Part shown: positions 17,392 to 27,192 of the stretch, piece after piece
How the letters are laid out: every line of letters begins with the position of its first letter
Numbering within the stretch: the first letter of the stretch is position 1
Assembly (NCBI GenBank): GCA_903822185.1
Contig: CAIJOA010000011.1
Location: 1 to 64,000 of the forward strand
Reading direction: 5' to 3'
Origin: an uncultured Rhodospirillales bacterium
GTDB lineage: Bacteria > Pseudomonadota > Alphaproteobacteria > ATCC43930 > CGMCC-115725
Length of the DNA: 64,000 nt
Position numbers and translations under genes: made by a program
Notes under the pieces: model-generated
What the model saw: only the letters and a program-made list of their open reading frames with translations
Databases searched by the model: none
Told to the model about the DNA's origin: nothing

Positions 17392-18855
17392 TCACATCCG
17401 TGGGAACGGCAGTACGTCCTTATACTTCTCGACCATCGCATCGCGCTGGTCTTTGTCGATGCGGTTGACCATCGGGAATTTGTCGCGCCAGTGATAGGGC
17501 CGCACGGCGTAGATCACCGCACGGGAGCTGGTCCAGTCGCCGCTGGCTTTCTTTTCCGGCGGCAGGCGCGGATCGAGCGCGTTGGTGCGGGTGCCGTCGG
17601 TGACGGCGATGTCTTCCGCCGGGGACGAGCGGGTCGTCATCGCCCAGAGCACCTCGTTGAGATTGGTCGCGTCGATATCGTCATCGACGATGACGACATA
17701 GCGGCAGCCCGAAGACGAGTTCGCCCCCATGACGGCATTGCCGACCTGGCGCGCGTGACCGGGATAACGTTGCTCGATCGAAATCGCGATCAGGCCCGAG
17801 AGATGGACATAGACGCCGGTGATGCCGGGCACGCCCATGCTTTCGAGTTGATCCCACAAGCCGCCCGCCTCGAACCGCACCGAATGATGCGGCGCGCCGG
17901 GCCATTGCGGCGACATGTTCAGGATGATCGGGTTGTTACGATAATAAATCGCCTTCACACGAATGACTGGCTCGGCATGACCGGTGCCCAACGTGCCGCC
18001 GGAGTAGTAGCCGGTGTACTCACCGAACGGTCCTTCGTCGCGCGCTTCTTCGCTGGGCGGCGGGATTTCGCCTTCGATCGCGATCTCGGCATGGGCCGGG
18101 ATCGGCAGGCCGGTGACCGGTCCTTCGACCACATCGAGCGGATGGCCCAACAAGCCGCCGGCTTTTTCCAGTTCGGAAACGCCGTAGGGGAACTTCATGT
18201 AAGAGAGCATGAAGACGAGGAAGTCGCCGCCGACCGTCGCCGCGACCGGGCAGGCCTTGCCCTGCTTCCAATATTTCTCGGCGATGATGCGCGCCTGCGC
18301 ACCGGGATTGTTCCAGAGGCCGAGCAGATTGCCTTCATGCACCTGCAGCCGATAGGTGCCCGAATTGACGAAGCCGGTATCGGGATCTTTGGTGATGACG
18401 CAGCTGCCGGTGCCGATGTAACGCCCGCCATCCTTACGGTGACCATAGAGCGCCGGGAACTTCAGCAGATCGACTTCGTTGTCGCGCATTTTGTTCTGCA
18501 TGACCGGACCGTCGGGCACGACACGCGGCGGCGTGCGCGGCGCGCCATGAATCCGTTTCAGCGTGTGACGCAGCAGTTCGATGCGCGGCGTTTCCGGCGG
18601 CAGACCCAGCGCGATCGCCATGCGTCGGCGCGAGGCGGTCGGCAGGCTGAGAATGCGAAAGCCTTTCGGATAGCCTTTGATCTCGTCGAACAGCAGCGCA
18701 GGCGGCTCGGTGATAAGTTCGGCCGTTGTTTCCGACAAGGCGCCGATTTCGAGATTCCAATCAGCGTTGCGGATCGTCGCGATCTCGCCCATCGCCTCGG
18801 CTTGCACGAGGAACGAGCGCAGGCCGTCGTAAGCGGGCTTCTCGATCTCGGCCAT
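17392..18855 (-). CDS. UbiD-family (prenylated-FMN-dependent) decarboxylase
   Basis: A 487-residue protein of the UbiD (de)carboxylase family. Visible family blocks are NSGTYRLQVH near residue 165, an AATVGGDF stretch, EIAIEGEIPP, and EGPFGEYTGYYSGG, which carry the Arg and Glu residues of the proton-transfer network. Such enzymes decarboxylate or carboxylate aromatic or alpha,beta-unsaturated acids and need prFMN from a UbiX-type prenyltransferase, not present here. Because it is paired with a solute-binding protein only one base upstream and lies near a Rieske oxygenase, catabolism of an aromatic acid is more likely than ubiquinone synthesis. Confidence 0.9.
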   Translation of the reverse strand: MAEIEKPAYDGLRSFLVQAEAMGEIATIRNADWNLEIGALSETTAELITEPPALLFDEIKGYPKGFRILSLPTASRRRMAIALGLPPETPRIELLRHTLKRIHGAPRTPPRVVPDGPVMQNKMRDNEVDLLKFPALYGHRKDGGRYIGTGSCVITKDPDTGFVNSGTYRLQVHEGNLLGLWNNPGAQARIIAEKYWKQGKACPVAATVGGDFLVFMLSYMKFPYGVSELEKAGGLLGHPLDVVEGPVTGLPIPAHAEIAIEGEIPPPSEEARDEGPFGEYTGYYSGGTLGTGHAEPVIRVKAIYYRNNPIILNMSPQWPGAPHHSVRFEAGGLWDQLESMGVPGITGVYVHLSGLIAISIEQRYPGHARQVGNAVMGANSSSGCRYVVIVDDDIDATNLNEVLWAMTTRSSPAEDIAVTDGTRTNALDPRLPPEKKASGDWTSSRAVIYAVRPYHWRDKFPMVNRIDKDQRDAMVEKYKDVLPFPRM

Positions 18856-18856
18856 C

Positions 18857-19870
18857 TTACTTTTCCTTGGCGAGACGCTTGTCGGCTTCCTCGACGAAGC
18901 TCAGATCGGCGTAGTCCTTCACCGTGATCGAATGCGGGATGAAGCCGAGTTCGTGTTCGAGATCGATATTGGCCTGCAGCGCTTCGAGATCGGGAAGCTG
19001 CTTCGGGTCTTTATAAAGATCGCGTTCGGTATAGAGGTAATCGACCTGCTCGATCGGCTGCTTCAGGCCCTTCGCCACCATCGCGACGGCTTCGGCATGG
19101 TTCTTCGGATCGGTGATGTAGCGGGTGAAGCGAACCGAATCCTCGATGAAGTCCGTCACCGCCGCGCGGTTGGCTTCGAGAAAACCCTTGCGCCCGGCCC
19201 AGACCAGAAGCTGCGCCTTACCCATCGCGTCTTTCTGCGTGAAGAGCGTGCGCGCATTCTCTTTGATCGCCGGATCGTCCTTGAATGGGAGGATCATCGA
19301 GACGAGATCGGCCTTATGCTCCATCAGCAAGGGGCGCATGTTCGGGAACTGCGCCTCGACGAAGGTCACGTCCTTCTTGTCGTCCATGCCGTGTTTGCGC
19401 AGCATCGCGCGCAGGCCGATATCGACCGCCGAGCCGGTGGTCAGCGAAGCGACGACCTTGCCTTTGAGGTCTTCGATCTTTTTGATCGGGCCGTCTTTCA
19501 GCACCATATAGTTCGTCGTCGCGTAGTCGCCGACGCCGTCTTCATTGACGCCGGTGATGATGCGGATGTCATTGATCTTGGCGTTCTCGATCGCGAAGGC
19601 GAGCGAGGAATAAGCCAGCGTGCCGATGCTGACATCGCCGGTCGCGAGCGCCGTTATCATCGCCGCCGTGCTTTTCATCGAGATCGGATCGATGACGTAG
19701 GACTGGCCGTAATGTTTCAGCAGGTCTTTCTTGTCGAGCGACAGCGGCACCGAGCTCGCCGCCAGCGTCACCCAGCCGACATGGATCGTCAGCGGTTCCG
19801 CGCGCGCCACCCCTGCGGCCAAAACACCGGCGACGGCCATCGCGGCCGCGATCGTCTTCACGCTACGCAT
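18857..19870 (-). CDS. ABC transporter substrate-binding protein, NMT1/TauA-like
   Basis: A 337-residue protein with a clear Sec signal peptide (cleavage after ARA near residue 24). The mature start is EPLTIHVGWVTLAASSVPL, and the domain includes IEDLKGKVVASLTTGSAVDIGLRAML, the DLKG block typical of NMT1/TauA binding proteins. It should deliver an organic acid-like ligand to an ABC importer. No ATPase or permease is nearby. It ends one base before the UbiD start, so the two are surely co-transcribed and the ligand is probably the decarboxylase substrate or its precursor. Confidence 0.88.
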   Translation of the reverse strand: MRSVKTIAAAMAVAGVLAAGVARAEPLTIHVGWVTLAASSVPLSLDKKDLLKHYGQSYVIDPISMKSTAAMITALATGDVSIGTLAYSSLAFAIENAKINDIRIITGVNEDGVGDYATTNYMVLKDGPIKKIEDLKGKVVASLTTGSAVDIGLRAMLRKHGMDDKKDVTFVEAQFPNMRPLLMEHKADLVSMILPFKDDPAIKENARTLFTQKDAMGKAQLLVWAGRKGFLEANRAAVTDFIEDSVRFTRYITDPKNHAEAVAMVAKGLKQPIEQVDYLYTERDLYKDPKQLPDLEALQANIDLEHELGFIPHSITVKDYADLSFVEEADKRLAKEK

Positions 19871-20038
19871 CGTTCCTCCCCAAGTGACCGGCGCGGCATG
19901 GGAAGCCGCCTCGGCCGAAACTGTCTGGTGGTCAAACGATCACACGCGCCCCGCCCTGTCAACGCACCGGCCCATCGGACGGTAAAGGCGGCGCGTCACC
20001 TTGACATCCGGCCCCTCCGCCCCCTATTTCGGGGGCTG

Positions 20039-20113
20039 GGGCGCTTAGCTCAGCGGGAGAGCACACCCTTCACACGGGTGGGGTCGTAGGTTCAATCCCT
20101 ACAGCGCCCACCA
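20039..20113 (+). tRNA. tRNA-Val (anticodon CAC)
   Basis: A complete cloverleaf: acceptor GGGCGCT/AGCGCCC, D-arm GCTC...GAGC, anticodon stem CACCC/GGGTG around loop TTCACAC (anticodon CAC, reading GUG), T-arm GTAGG TTCAATC CCTAC, and an encoded 3' CCA. It is transcribed in the same direction as groESL, about 170 bases upstream of groES. Confidence 0.96.
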
Positions 20114-20196
20114 TTTTCCCAGTCTGTTTCCAAATCGCATTTTTTTGAATTGTGGCGGTTCAGGGGTTGAAATCCCTCAAATGCGCCACGATTTCC

Positions 20197-20223
20197 CTGG
20201 CACTCATTAACCGTGAGTGCTAA
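20197..20223 (+). promoter_or_regulatory. CIRCE element (HrcA operator) of groESL
   Basis: CTGGCACTC - nine bases - GAGTGCTAA closely matches the CIRCE consensus TTAGCACTC-N9-GAGTGCTAA. It is centred about 72 bases upstream of the groES ATG. A possible promoter (TTGAAA at 20167, weak -10 at about 20190) overlaps its left side, so HrcA binding would block transcription until heat stress. Confidence 0.93.
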
Positions 20224-20281
20224 TAACCGGCCATTCCAAACCCGGTACATCTACCCAAACTGAAGACTCAGGAGGAGTTTC

Positions 20282-20608
20282 ATGAAGTTCCGTCCCTTGC
20301 ATGACCGCGTTGTCGTACGCCGTCTGGACCAAGCCGAGAAGACCGCCGGCGGCATCATCATCCCCGACACCGCGCAGGAAAAGCCGATGGAAGGCGAAGT
20401 CATCGCAGCCGGCCCGGGCGCCCGCGGCGAAGACGGCCAAATTGCTGCCCTCGACGTGAAGGTCGGCGACCGCGTCCTGTTCGGCAAATGGTCGGGCACC
20501 GAAGTGAAGATCGACGGCGAAGATCTGATGATCATGAAAGAAAGCGACATCATGGGCATCATCGAAGGCACCTCGACCCCGGCGGCCAAGGGCCGCAAGG
20601 TCGCCTGA
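20282..20608 (+). CDS. groES: co-chaperonin GroES
   Basis: A 108-residue lid protein of the chaperonin. It starts [14 protein letters not shown] and has the mobile loop [11 protein letters not shown] that docks on GroEL, and the [14 protein letters not shown] core. A strong AGGAGGAG precedes the ATG. The last dozen residues ([12 protein letters not shown]) extend beyond the usual 96-97-residue form. It is first in the CIRCE-controlled groES-groEL operon, 35 bases ahead of groEL. Confidence 0.97.
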   Translation: MKFRPLHDRVVVRRLDQAEKTAGGIIIPDTAQEKPMEGEVIAAGPGARGEDGQIAALDVKVGDRVLFGKWSGTEVKIDGEDLMIMKESDIMGIIEGTSTPAAKGRKVA

Positions 20609-20631
20609 GCCCTATCTCGAAATAAATTTAA

Positions 20632-22287
<1,656 letters not shown>

Positions 22288-22313
22288 TCCATCCAGCACA
22301 GTCTCTAGGGGAA

Positions 22314-22340
22314 GGGCCGCAGCGCAAGCTGCGGCCCTTT
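22314..22340 (+). terminator. intrinsic terminator of groESL
   Basis: The hairpin GGGCCGCAG CGCAAG CTGCGGCCC is followed by TTTTCTTTT. The nine-pair GC-rich stem right after groEL is a classic Rho-independent terminator. Confidence 0.92.
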
Positions 22341-22398
22341 TCTTTTGCGCCTTGCGCTAGATCAAGGTCACGGGCTTTGCGGTGTCCATATTGGTTAT

Positions 22399-22551
22399 GT
22401 GGAAAAGACACCGCCCAAGCTTCTCGATGATCTCTCACGCTACCGCTCCCTGCTCCGCTGCGTCAGCGACGAGCAGGCCGAACTCGCGTTGAAAACCCTC
22501 ATTCGCGATATCGAGGACAAACTAACGCCGGACGAACCGATTCGAACCTAA
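22399..22551 (+). CDS. small hypothetical protein
   Basis: About 50 residues starting V/MEKTPPKLLDDLSRYRSL and continuing LLRCVSDEQAELALKTLI, a helical, charged, soluble small protein. Similar small proteins of unknown role (a helix pair with DEQA..AL..LI) occur in Alphaproteobacteria, but this is recall rather than a search. GTG 22399 is chosen because upstream residues read poorly; no strong ribosome site is seen. It ends four bases into the convergent csoR-like gene. Confidence 0.45.
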   Translation: MEKTPPKLLDDLSRYRSLLRCVSDEQAELALKTLIRDIEDKLTPDEPIRT

Positions 22552-22823
22552 GACGTGAGGTGCCCCAGCACCTCGACCAGCTCGGCGACCTTCTGGCGCT
22601 GATCTGTTGCGTCGCCCGAGACAATCGCGTGCTCGACGCAATGACCGATATGGTCGCGCAGGATTTCGTCCTGCACCTTTTTCAACGCCGCTTTCACCGC
22701 TTCCAGCTGGTGCATCACGTCGATGCAATAGCGATCCTCATCGATCATCTTGGCGATACCGCGCACTTGGCCCTCAATACGTTTGAGGCGGGCGGTCGCT
22801 GATTTCTTGACGGCGTCTCTCAT
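22548..22823 (-). CDS. CsoR/FrmR-family metal-sensitive repressor
   Basis: A 91-residue all-helical repressor. It starts MRDAVKKSATARLKRIEGQVRG, the family signature, and keeps the Cu(I) ligand set Cys33 - His58 - Cys62 (RYCIDV and DHIGHC), which favours a copper-sensing CsoR over formaldehyde-sensing FrmR. ATG 22823 is chosen because a longer TTG reading would place the operator inside the coding region. It diverges from the copper ATPase gene, with a TATACCC palindrome between. Copper binding should release it and induce copA. Confidence 0.88.
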   Translation of the reverse strand: MRDAVKKSATARLKRIEGQVRGIAKMIDEDRYCIDVMHQLEAVKAALKKVQDEILRDHIGHCVEHAIVSGDATDQRQKVAELVEVLGHLTS

Positions 22824-22834
22824 CGGCTCAATAC

Positions 22835-22853
22835 TATACCCCTGTAGGGTATA
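22835..22853. promoter_or_regulatory. candidate CsoR operator in the csoR-copA intergenic region
   Basis: TATACCC CTGTA GGGTATA is a perfect seven-base inverted repeat. It contains the ACCC/GGGT core of CsoR-type operators, as in known TACCCC...GGGGTA sites. It sits 11 bases from both start codons and so could control both divergent genes. Confidence 0.82.
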
Positions 22854-22863
22854 AGGCAAGACG

Positions 22864-25212
22864 ATGACCGATCACGATCACAGCCACCATCACGCACCGC
22901 CGAGCGACGGCAAGACCGCCAAGGACATCGTCTGCGGCATGCGGGTCAATCCGATCACGACGCCGCATCGGACAAGCCACAACGGCCACGACTATTTCTT
23001 TTGCGGCGCGCGCTGCAAAGAGAAGTTCATTACCGACCCGGAGAAGTTTCTGAGCCCGCCCCCTCACCCCAACCCTCTCCCCGCTGGGGAGAGGGAGGGA
23101 CCCGCACAGCGGGAGGGTGAGGGGGTTTCACACACGGCTGCTGGCAGCATCTGGACCTGCCCGATGCATCCCGAGATCCGCACCCACAAACCGGGCCCCT
23201 GCCCGCTGTGCGGCATGGCGCTCGAACCACTCGATCCGACGGTCGATACCGGCCCCAATCCCGAACTTGCCGATATGCAGCGGCGCTTCTGGGTCGGCCT
23301 GGTCCTGACCGTGCCAGTGCTCGCCCTCGCGATGGCCGGCGAGCGCCTTCCCTGGCTGCAATGCGCGTTGGCGACGCCGGTCGTGCTCTGGGCGGGCTGG
23401 CCGTTCTTCGAGCGCGGTTGGATGTCGCTCGTCCATCGCAGCCTCAATATGTTTTCGTTGATCGCGCTGGGCACGGGCATCGCCTATCTCGACAGTCTCG
23501 CGGCGTTGTTCTTGCCCGGCATCTTTCCGCCGTCGTTCCGCGACATGCACGGCGCGGTACCGGTCTATTTCGAAGCGGCGGCAGCGATCACCGTGTTGGT
23601 GCTGCTGGGTCAGGTGTTGGAATTGCGCGCGCGATCCGAAACCGGCGCGGCGATCCGCGCGCTGCTCGATCTGGCGCCCAAGACGGCACGCCGCATTGCC
23701 GCCGACAGCAGCGAAAGCGACGTACCGCTGGATCAGATCATGCGCGGCGACCGGCTGCGCGTGCGGCCCGGCGAGAAAGTGCCCGCCGACGGCACCGTCA
23801 TTGACGGCAACAGCGCGATCGATGAATCGATGCTCACCGGCGAATCGTTGCCGGTCGATAAAGCGCCGGGCGACAAGCTGACTGGTGCGACGCTCAACAC
23901 CAACGGCAGCCTTGTCATGCGGGCCGAGCGCGTCGGCAGCGAAACTTTATTGGCGCAGATCGTCGCGCTGGTGGCGCAGGCACAGCGCAGTCGCGCGCCG
24001 ATCCAAAGCCTCGCCGATCGCGTTGCATCGTGGTTTGTGCCCTTGGTCATCGCCATCGCTATCTTCACCGCTTTTGCCTGGACCATGTTCGGGCCACCAC
24101 CGGCCTTCGCTTATGCTTTGGTCAATGCGGTCGCGGTGCTGATCATCGCTTGCCCTTGCGCTTTGGGCTTGGCGACACCGATGTCGATCATGGTCGCGAC
24201 CGGCCGCGCGGCCCATGCCGGCGTCATCTTCCGCGATGCCGAGGCGCTGCAACGGCTCGCCGATATCGACACGCTGATTATCGACAAAACCGGCACACTG
24301 ACCGAAGGCAAGCCCCGCCTCGTTGCGGTCGTCGGCGAGAACGAAAGCGAATTGCTGCGTCTCGCGGCGTCATTGGAACGTCACAGCGAGCATCCCCTCA
24401 GCCGCGCCATCGTCGATGGCGCCAAGGCACGCGGCATCGACGTGACCGAGGCACGCGATTTCAAAGCCGTGACCGGCAAAGGTGTCACCGGCAGCATCGA
24501 CGATAAAAAGATCGCGATCGGCAATCTGACATTGATGCAGGAAACAGGTATCGGCCCCGACGCCATTCCGCGTGAGGCGAAGCTGCGCCGACAGAACGGC
24601 GAGACGGTGATGTTCGTTGCTATCGAAGGACGTTTCGCCGGTTTCATCGCTGTCGCCGATCCGATCAAGGCGAATGCTCGAAGCGCCCTCGCCGCCCTGC
24701 GCGCCGACGGCATCGCGGTGACGATGGCGAGCGGCGACAATCGCGCCACGGCGCAAGCCATCGCCGAAGAACTTGGCATCGATAAAGTCGAAGCGGAATT
24801 GTTACCGGAACAGAAAGCTGCGCTGATCACGCGCTATCGCGCCGAGGGCAAAAAGGTCGCGATGGCCGGCGACGGCGTCAACGACGCCCCGGCCCTCGCC
24901 CTGGCCGATGTCGGCATTGCCATGGGTACCGGCGCCGATGTCGCGTTGGAAAGCGCCGGCGTCACGCTGGTCAAAGGCGATCTCGATGCGATCCTACGCG
25001 CGCGGCGTCTGTCGCGTGCGGCGATGCGCAACATCAAGCAGAACCTGTTCTTCGCCTTCGTCTTCAACGCCCTCGCCATCCCGGTCGCGGCGGGGATTCT
25101 CTATCCGCTGTGGGGCCTGTTACTCAATCCGATGATCGCCAGCGCGGCGATGAGCGCCAGTTCCGTCACGGTGATCGGCAACGCATTGCGGCTTCGGCGC
25201 GTTTCTCTCTAA
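22864..25212 (+). CDS. copA: copper-exporting P1B-type ATPase with YHS and heavy-metal-binding domains
   Basis: A 782-residue inner-membrane pump. A His-rich start ([12 protein letters not shown]) is followed by a YHS domain (about 20-63, DIVCGM...[11 protein letters not shown]) and an HMBD zinc-ribbon-like domain (about 93-123, WTCPMHPEI...CPLCGM) instead of classic CxxC domains. The ion-path motif is CPC (Cys430/Cys432 in [12 protein letters not shown]), the phosphorylated Asp474 is in DKTGT, and [10 protein letters not shown] closes the nucleotide domain. These features indicate Cu(I) export, consistent with the divergent CsoR gene. Residues about 66-88, between YHS and HMBD, come from an inserted palindromic repeat and read [11 protein letters not shown]...REGEG. 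Confidence 0.94.
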   Translation: MTDHDHSHHHAPPSDGKTAKDIVCGMRVNPITTPHRTSHNGHDYFFCGARCKEKFITDPEKFLSPPPHPNPLPAGEREGPAQREGEGVSHTAAGSIWTCPMHPEIRTHKPGPCPLCGMALEPLDPTVDTGPNPELADMQRRFWVGLVLTVPVLALAMAGERLPWLQCALATPVVLWAGWPFFERGWMSLVHRSLNMFSLIALGTGIAYLDSLAALFLPGIFPPSFRDMHGAVPVYFEAAAAITVLVLLGQVLELRARSETGAAIRALLDLAPKTARRIAADSSESDVPLDQIMRGDRLRVRPGEKVPADGTVIDGNSAIDESMLTGESLPVDKAPGDKLTGATLNTNGSLVMRAERVGSETLLAQIVALVAQAQRSRAPIQSLADRVASWFVPLVIAIAIFTAFAWTMFGPPPAFAYALVNAVAVLIIACPCALGLATPMSIMVATGRAAHAGVIFRDAEALQRLADIDTLIIDKTGTLTEGKPRLVAVVGENESELLRLAASLERHSEHPLSRAIVDGAKARGIDVTEARDFKAVTGKGVTGSIDDKKIAIGNLTLMQETGIGPDAIPREAKLRRQNGETVMFVAIEGRFAGFIAVADPIKANARSALAALRADGIAVTMASGDNRATAQAIAEELGIDKVEAELLPEQKAALITRYRAEGKKVAMAGDGVNDAPALALADVGIAMGTGADVALESAGVTLVKGDLDAILRARRLSRAAMRNIKQNLFFAFVFNALAIPVAAGILYPLWGLLLNPMIASAAMSASSVTVIGNALRLRRVSL
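23059..23125. repeat. 67-bp palindromic element inserted in frame in copA
   Basis: Bounded by CCCCCTCACCCC and GGGTGAGGGGG, with two internal hairpins. It has the same length, layout, coding orientation and frame as the element in pdhC (11562-11628). It falls between the YHS and HMBD domains, where a linker insertion is harmless. Confidence 0.87.
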
Positions 25213-25239
25213 AGCCTCGCACTTTCACCGGAGCCGCGC

Positions 25240-25854
25240 GTGAATATTTTGGCCGTCCCTGGCTTGATACCCCTGTGGCTCAAGTTCGCTTACATCGCGT
25301 TTTTGTGCATCTTCATTCCAGTCTATGTCCGCGATTGGGGCTGGGCCAATTTCCTGTGGCTGTCGGATATCTGCCTTTTCTCGACCGCCGTCGCGGTGAT
25401 CTTCGAGCAACCGGCGCTGGCCTCGATGATGGCGATCGGCGTATTGCCGCTGGAACTGGCCTGGGCCGCCGACTTCCTCACCGGCGGCAAGGTCATCGGC
25501 CTCGCCACCTATATGTTCGACGACAGCAAGAGCCTGTTCCTGCGCGGCCTATCGCTGTTTCATCTGGCGTTACCACCGACGATCCTCTGGATACTGTATC
25601 GCTTTGGCTATGACCCGCGCGCGCTATGGCGTCAGGTCGCGTTCACCTGGGTCATCCTGCTCGTGACCTACGCGGTCAGCACGCCCAGCGATAACATTAA
25701 CTGGGTTTATGGCCCCGGCAGCAAGCCGCAGCAGATGATTCCCCCGAACATCTATTTCGCGATCGAGATGATTGTGCTGCCGCTCTGTGTGCTATGGCCG
25801 ATGCACTGGTTGATGCAGCGGCTGTTCGCCCTGCCTCACTCGGCGTCGGGCTGA
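25240..25854 (+). CDS. hypothetical polytopic membrane protein
   Basis: A 204-residue protein with about six hydrophobic helices and conserved-looking polar features inside or near them (DWGWANFLWLSD, ELAWAADF, SDNINWVYG). I do not recognise a characterised family. The start is GTG 25240. It follows copA by 27 bases on the same strand, so it may be transcribed with it, but nothing in the sequence (no Met/Cys clusters) points to copper. Its last 19 bases overlap the convergent maiA-like gene. Confidence 0.75.
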   Translation: MNILAVPGLIPLWLKFAYIAFLCIFIPVYVRDWGWANFLWLSDICLFSTAVAVIFEQPALASMMAIGVLPLELAWAADFLTGGKVIGLATYMFDDSKSLFLRGLSLFHLALPPTILWILYRFGYDPRALWRQVAFTWVILLVTYAVSTPSDNINWVYGPGSKPQQMIPPNIYFAIEMIVLPLCVLWPMHWLMQRLFALPHSASG

Positions 25855-26477
25855 CTTTCCGGCGCGGCGTCGATGAAGGCCGCAAGCTTCATGCAGTTCT
25901 CATAGACGCGCATGATGGTCGGATAGGGTGTGAGATCGAAGCTGGGATAGCGCCGTGCGTTGAAGACTTGGGGCACGAGGCCAATGTCGGCGACACCCGG
26001 CTGATCGCCGTGGCAGAATTTTCCGGTCTTGCCGTCTGTCGCCATCATCTGCTCGATGCCCTCAAAACCGGTCTTGATCCAATGGTTGAACCAGAGCTCG
26101 ACCTCTTTCTCTCCCTGCTTCAAGTTGCGCGACAGGAACTGCAGCACCCGCAGATTGTCGATCGGATGAATGTCGCAAGCGACCGCCTGGGCCAGCGCAC
26201 GGGCACGGGCGCGGCCCAGCGCGTCGGACGGCAGCAGCGCCGGCGCCGGATGGGTTTCGTCGAGATATTCGATGATCGCCAAGGACTGCGTCAGCGTCTG
26301 CCCATCGATGATCAGCGACGGTACCAGCCCCTGGGGGTTGAGCTTTAGATAGGTCGGCGACTGCTGATCGTTTTTGCGCAGATGGATGTAGGAGCGATCG
26401 TAGGCCAGTCCTTTGAGATTGAGCGCGATCCGTACCCGGAATGCCGCCGAAGACCGGAAATACCCATAAAGTTCCAT
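25836..26477 (-). CDS. maiA: maleylacetoacetate isomerase / zeta-class glutathione S-transferase
   Basis: A 213-residue GST. It starts MELYGYFRSSAAFRVRIALN and contains the glutathione-binding GLVPSLIIDG and QSLAIIEYLDE (Ser/Glu contacts), then a zeta-type C-terminal domain with DIHPIDNLRVLQ. The zeta family isomerises maleylacetoacetate or maleylpyruvate using glutathione. The usual SSCSxRVRIAL cysteine is replaced here (SSAAFRVRIAL); the second serine and arginine are kept. ATG 26477 has GGAAG upstream. A MarR regulator gene diverges from it. The FAH-family gene at 45400-46263 could be a functional partner but is far away. Confidence 0.85.
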   Translation of the reverse strand: MELYGYFRSSAAFRVRIALNLKGLAYDRSYIHLRKNDQQSPTYLKLNPQGLVPSLIIDGQTLTQSLAIIEYLDETHPAPALLPSDALGRARARALAQAVACDIHPIDNLRVLQFLSRNLKQGEKEVELWFNHWIKTGFEGIEQMMATDGKTGKFCHGDQPGVADIGLVPQVFNARRYPSFDLTPYPTIMRVYENCMKLAAFIDAAPESQPDAE

Positions 26478-26561
26478 AACTGCTTCCTTCCCCAAGCCGT
26501 CACGCCCGTCAGCCATCGCCAAATCTTGGGTCGCGACGGGGATAAAATATTGTAAGATTGC

Positions 26562-26578
26562 ATAACACTGGCAGTTAT
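26562..26578. promoter_or_regulatory. candidate MarR operator between maiA and the MarR gene
   Basis: ATAAC ACTGGCA GTTAT is an inverted repeat with a seven-base spacer, in the 188-base divergent space and close to an AT-rich patch (ATAAAATATTGTAAG). Shape and location fit a MarR-type dimer site; the arms are short, so this is tentative. Confidence 0.4.
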
Positions 26579-26665
26579 CGCCGGCAACCGATCGGCCCCA
26601 TCGCAGGGGGACGGCGGAAAACCGCCAATTGCGCATTTCTGAGGGCCTAAGGACCCGCGAATATT

Positions 26666-27184
26666 ATGACAAACGACGCGGCCCTGACCGCCCACCCTCT
26701 TCTGCTAAGCTTCGAACTCGGCAAATACCTGCCCTTTCGCCTCACGGTGCTGAGCAACCGGCTCACCCGTCGAGTCGCCCGTTTTTACGGTCAGCAATTC
26801 AAACTTTCCGCCCCCGAATGGCGCACGATAGCGGTGCTCGGCCAACAAAGCTCGATGAGCGCCAATGCCGTGATCGTCCATACGACCATGGACAAGGTCC
26901 GCGTCAGCCGCGCCGTGGCGAAATTGCTCAAGGCCGGCTTCATCACCCGCGACTCCGATTCGGACGACCGCCGCCGCGCGATCCTCGCCCTGACCCCGGC
27001 CGGCAACGAAATCTATCGTCAGATCGTCCCGTTGGTGCAGGAAGTCGAAGCCGAGATCGTCGCCGAATTGAGCGGCGACGAACGCAGCGTCCTCAATAAC
27101 GCCCTCGCCAAGATCGAGGCCTATCTGGAACATCTGGGCGAAACCGCCGCCGGCCTCGAAGAAGACGAAGACGACGAGGCCTAA
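26666..27184 (+). CDS. MarR-family transcriptional regulator
   Basis: A 172-residue winged-helix regulator. The core runs LPFRLTVLSNRLTRRVARFYG, then APEWRTIAVLGQ, a recognition helix region, and the wing DSDDRRRAILALTPAG, the MarR signature. The C-terminus is very acidic (EEDEDDEA). Such proteins release DNA on binding aromatic or phenolic ligands. Divergent placement from maiA suggests control of aromatic or tyrosine breakdown. Confidence 0.88.
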   Translation: MTNDAALTAHPLLLSFELGKYLPFRLTVLSNRLTRRVARFYGQQFKLSAPEWRTIAVLGQQSSMSANAVIVHTTMDKVRVSRAVAKLLKAGFITRDSDSDDRRRAILALTPAGNEIYRQIVPLVQEVEAEIVAELSGDERSVLNNALAKIEAYLEHLGETAAGLEEDEDDEA

Positions 27185-27192
27185 GCTGATCT

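Noticed and set aside
17365-18927. 520-codon plus-strand open frame over the UbiD gene
   Set aside because: Shadow frame; UbiD signature blocks lie on the minus strand.
22548-22859. 103-residue form of the CsoR-like repressor from TTG 22859
   Set aside because: It would place the palindromic operator inside the coding sequence; CsoR proteins begin at the chosen ATG.
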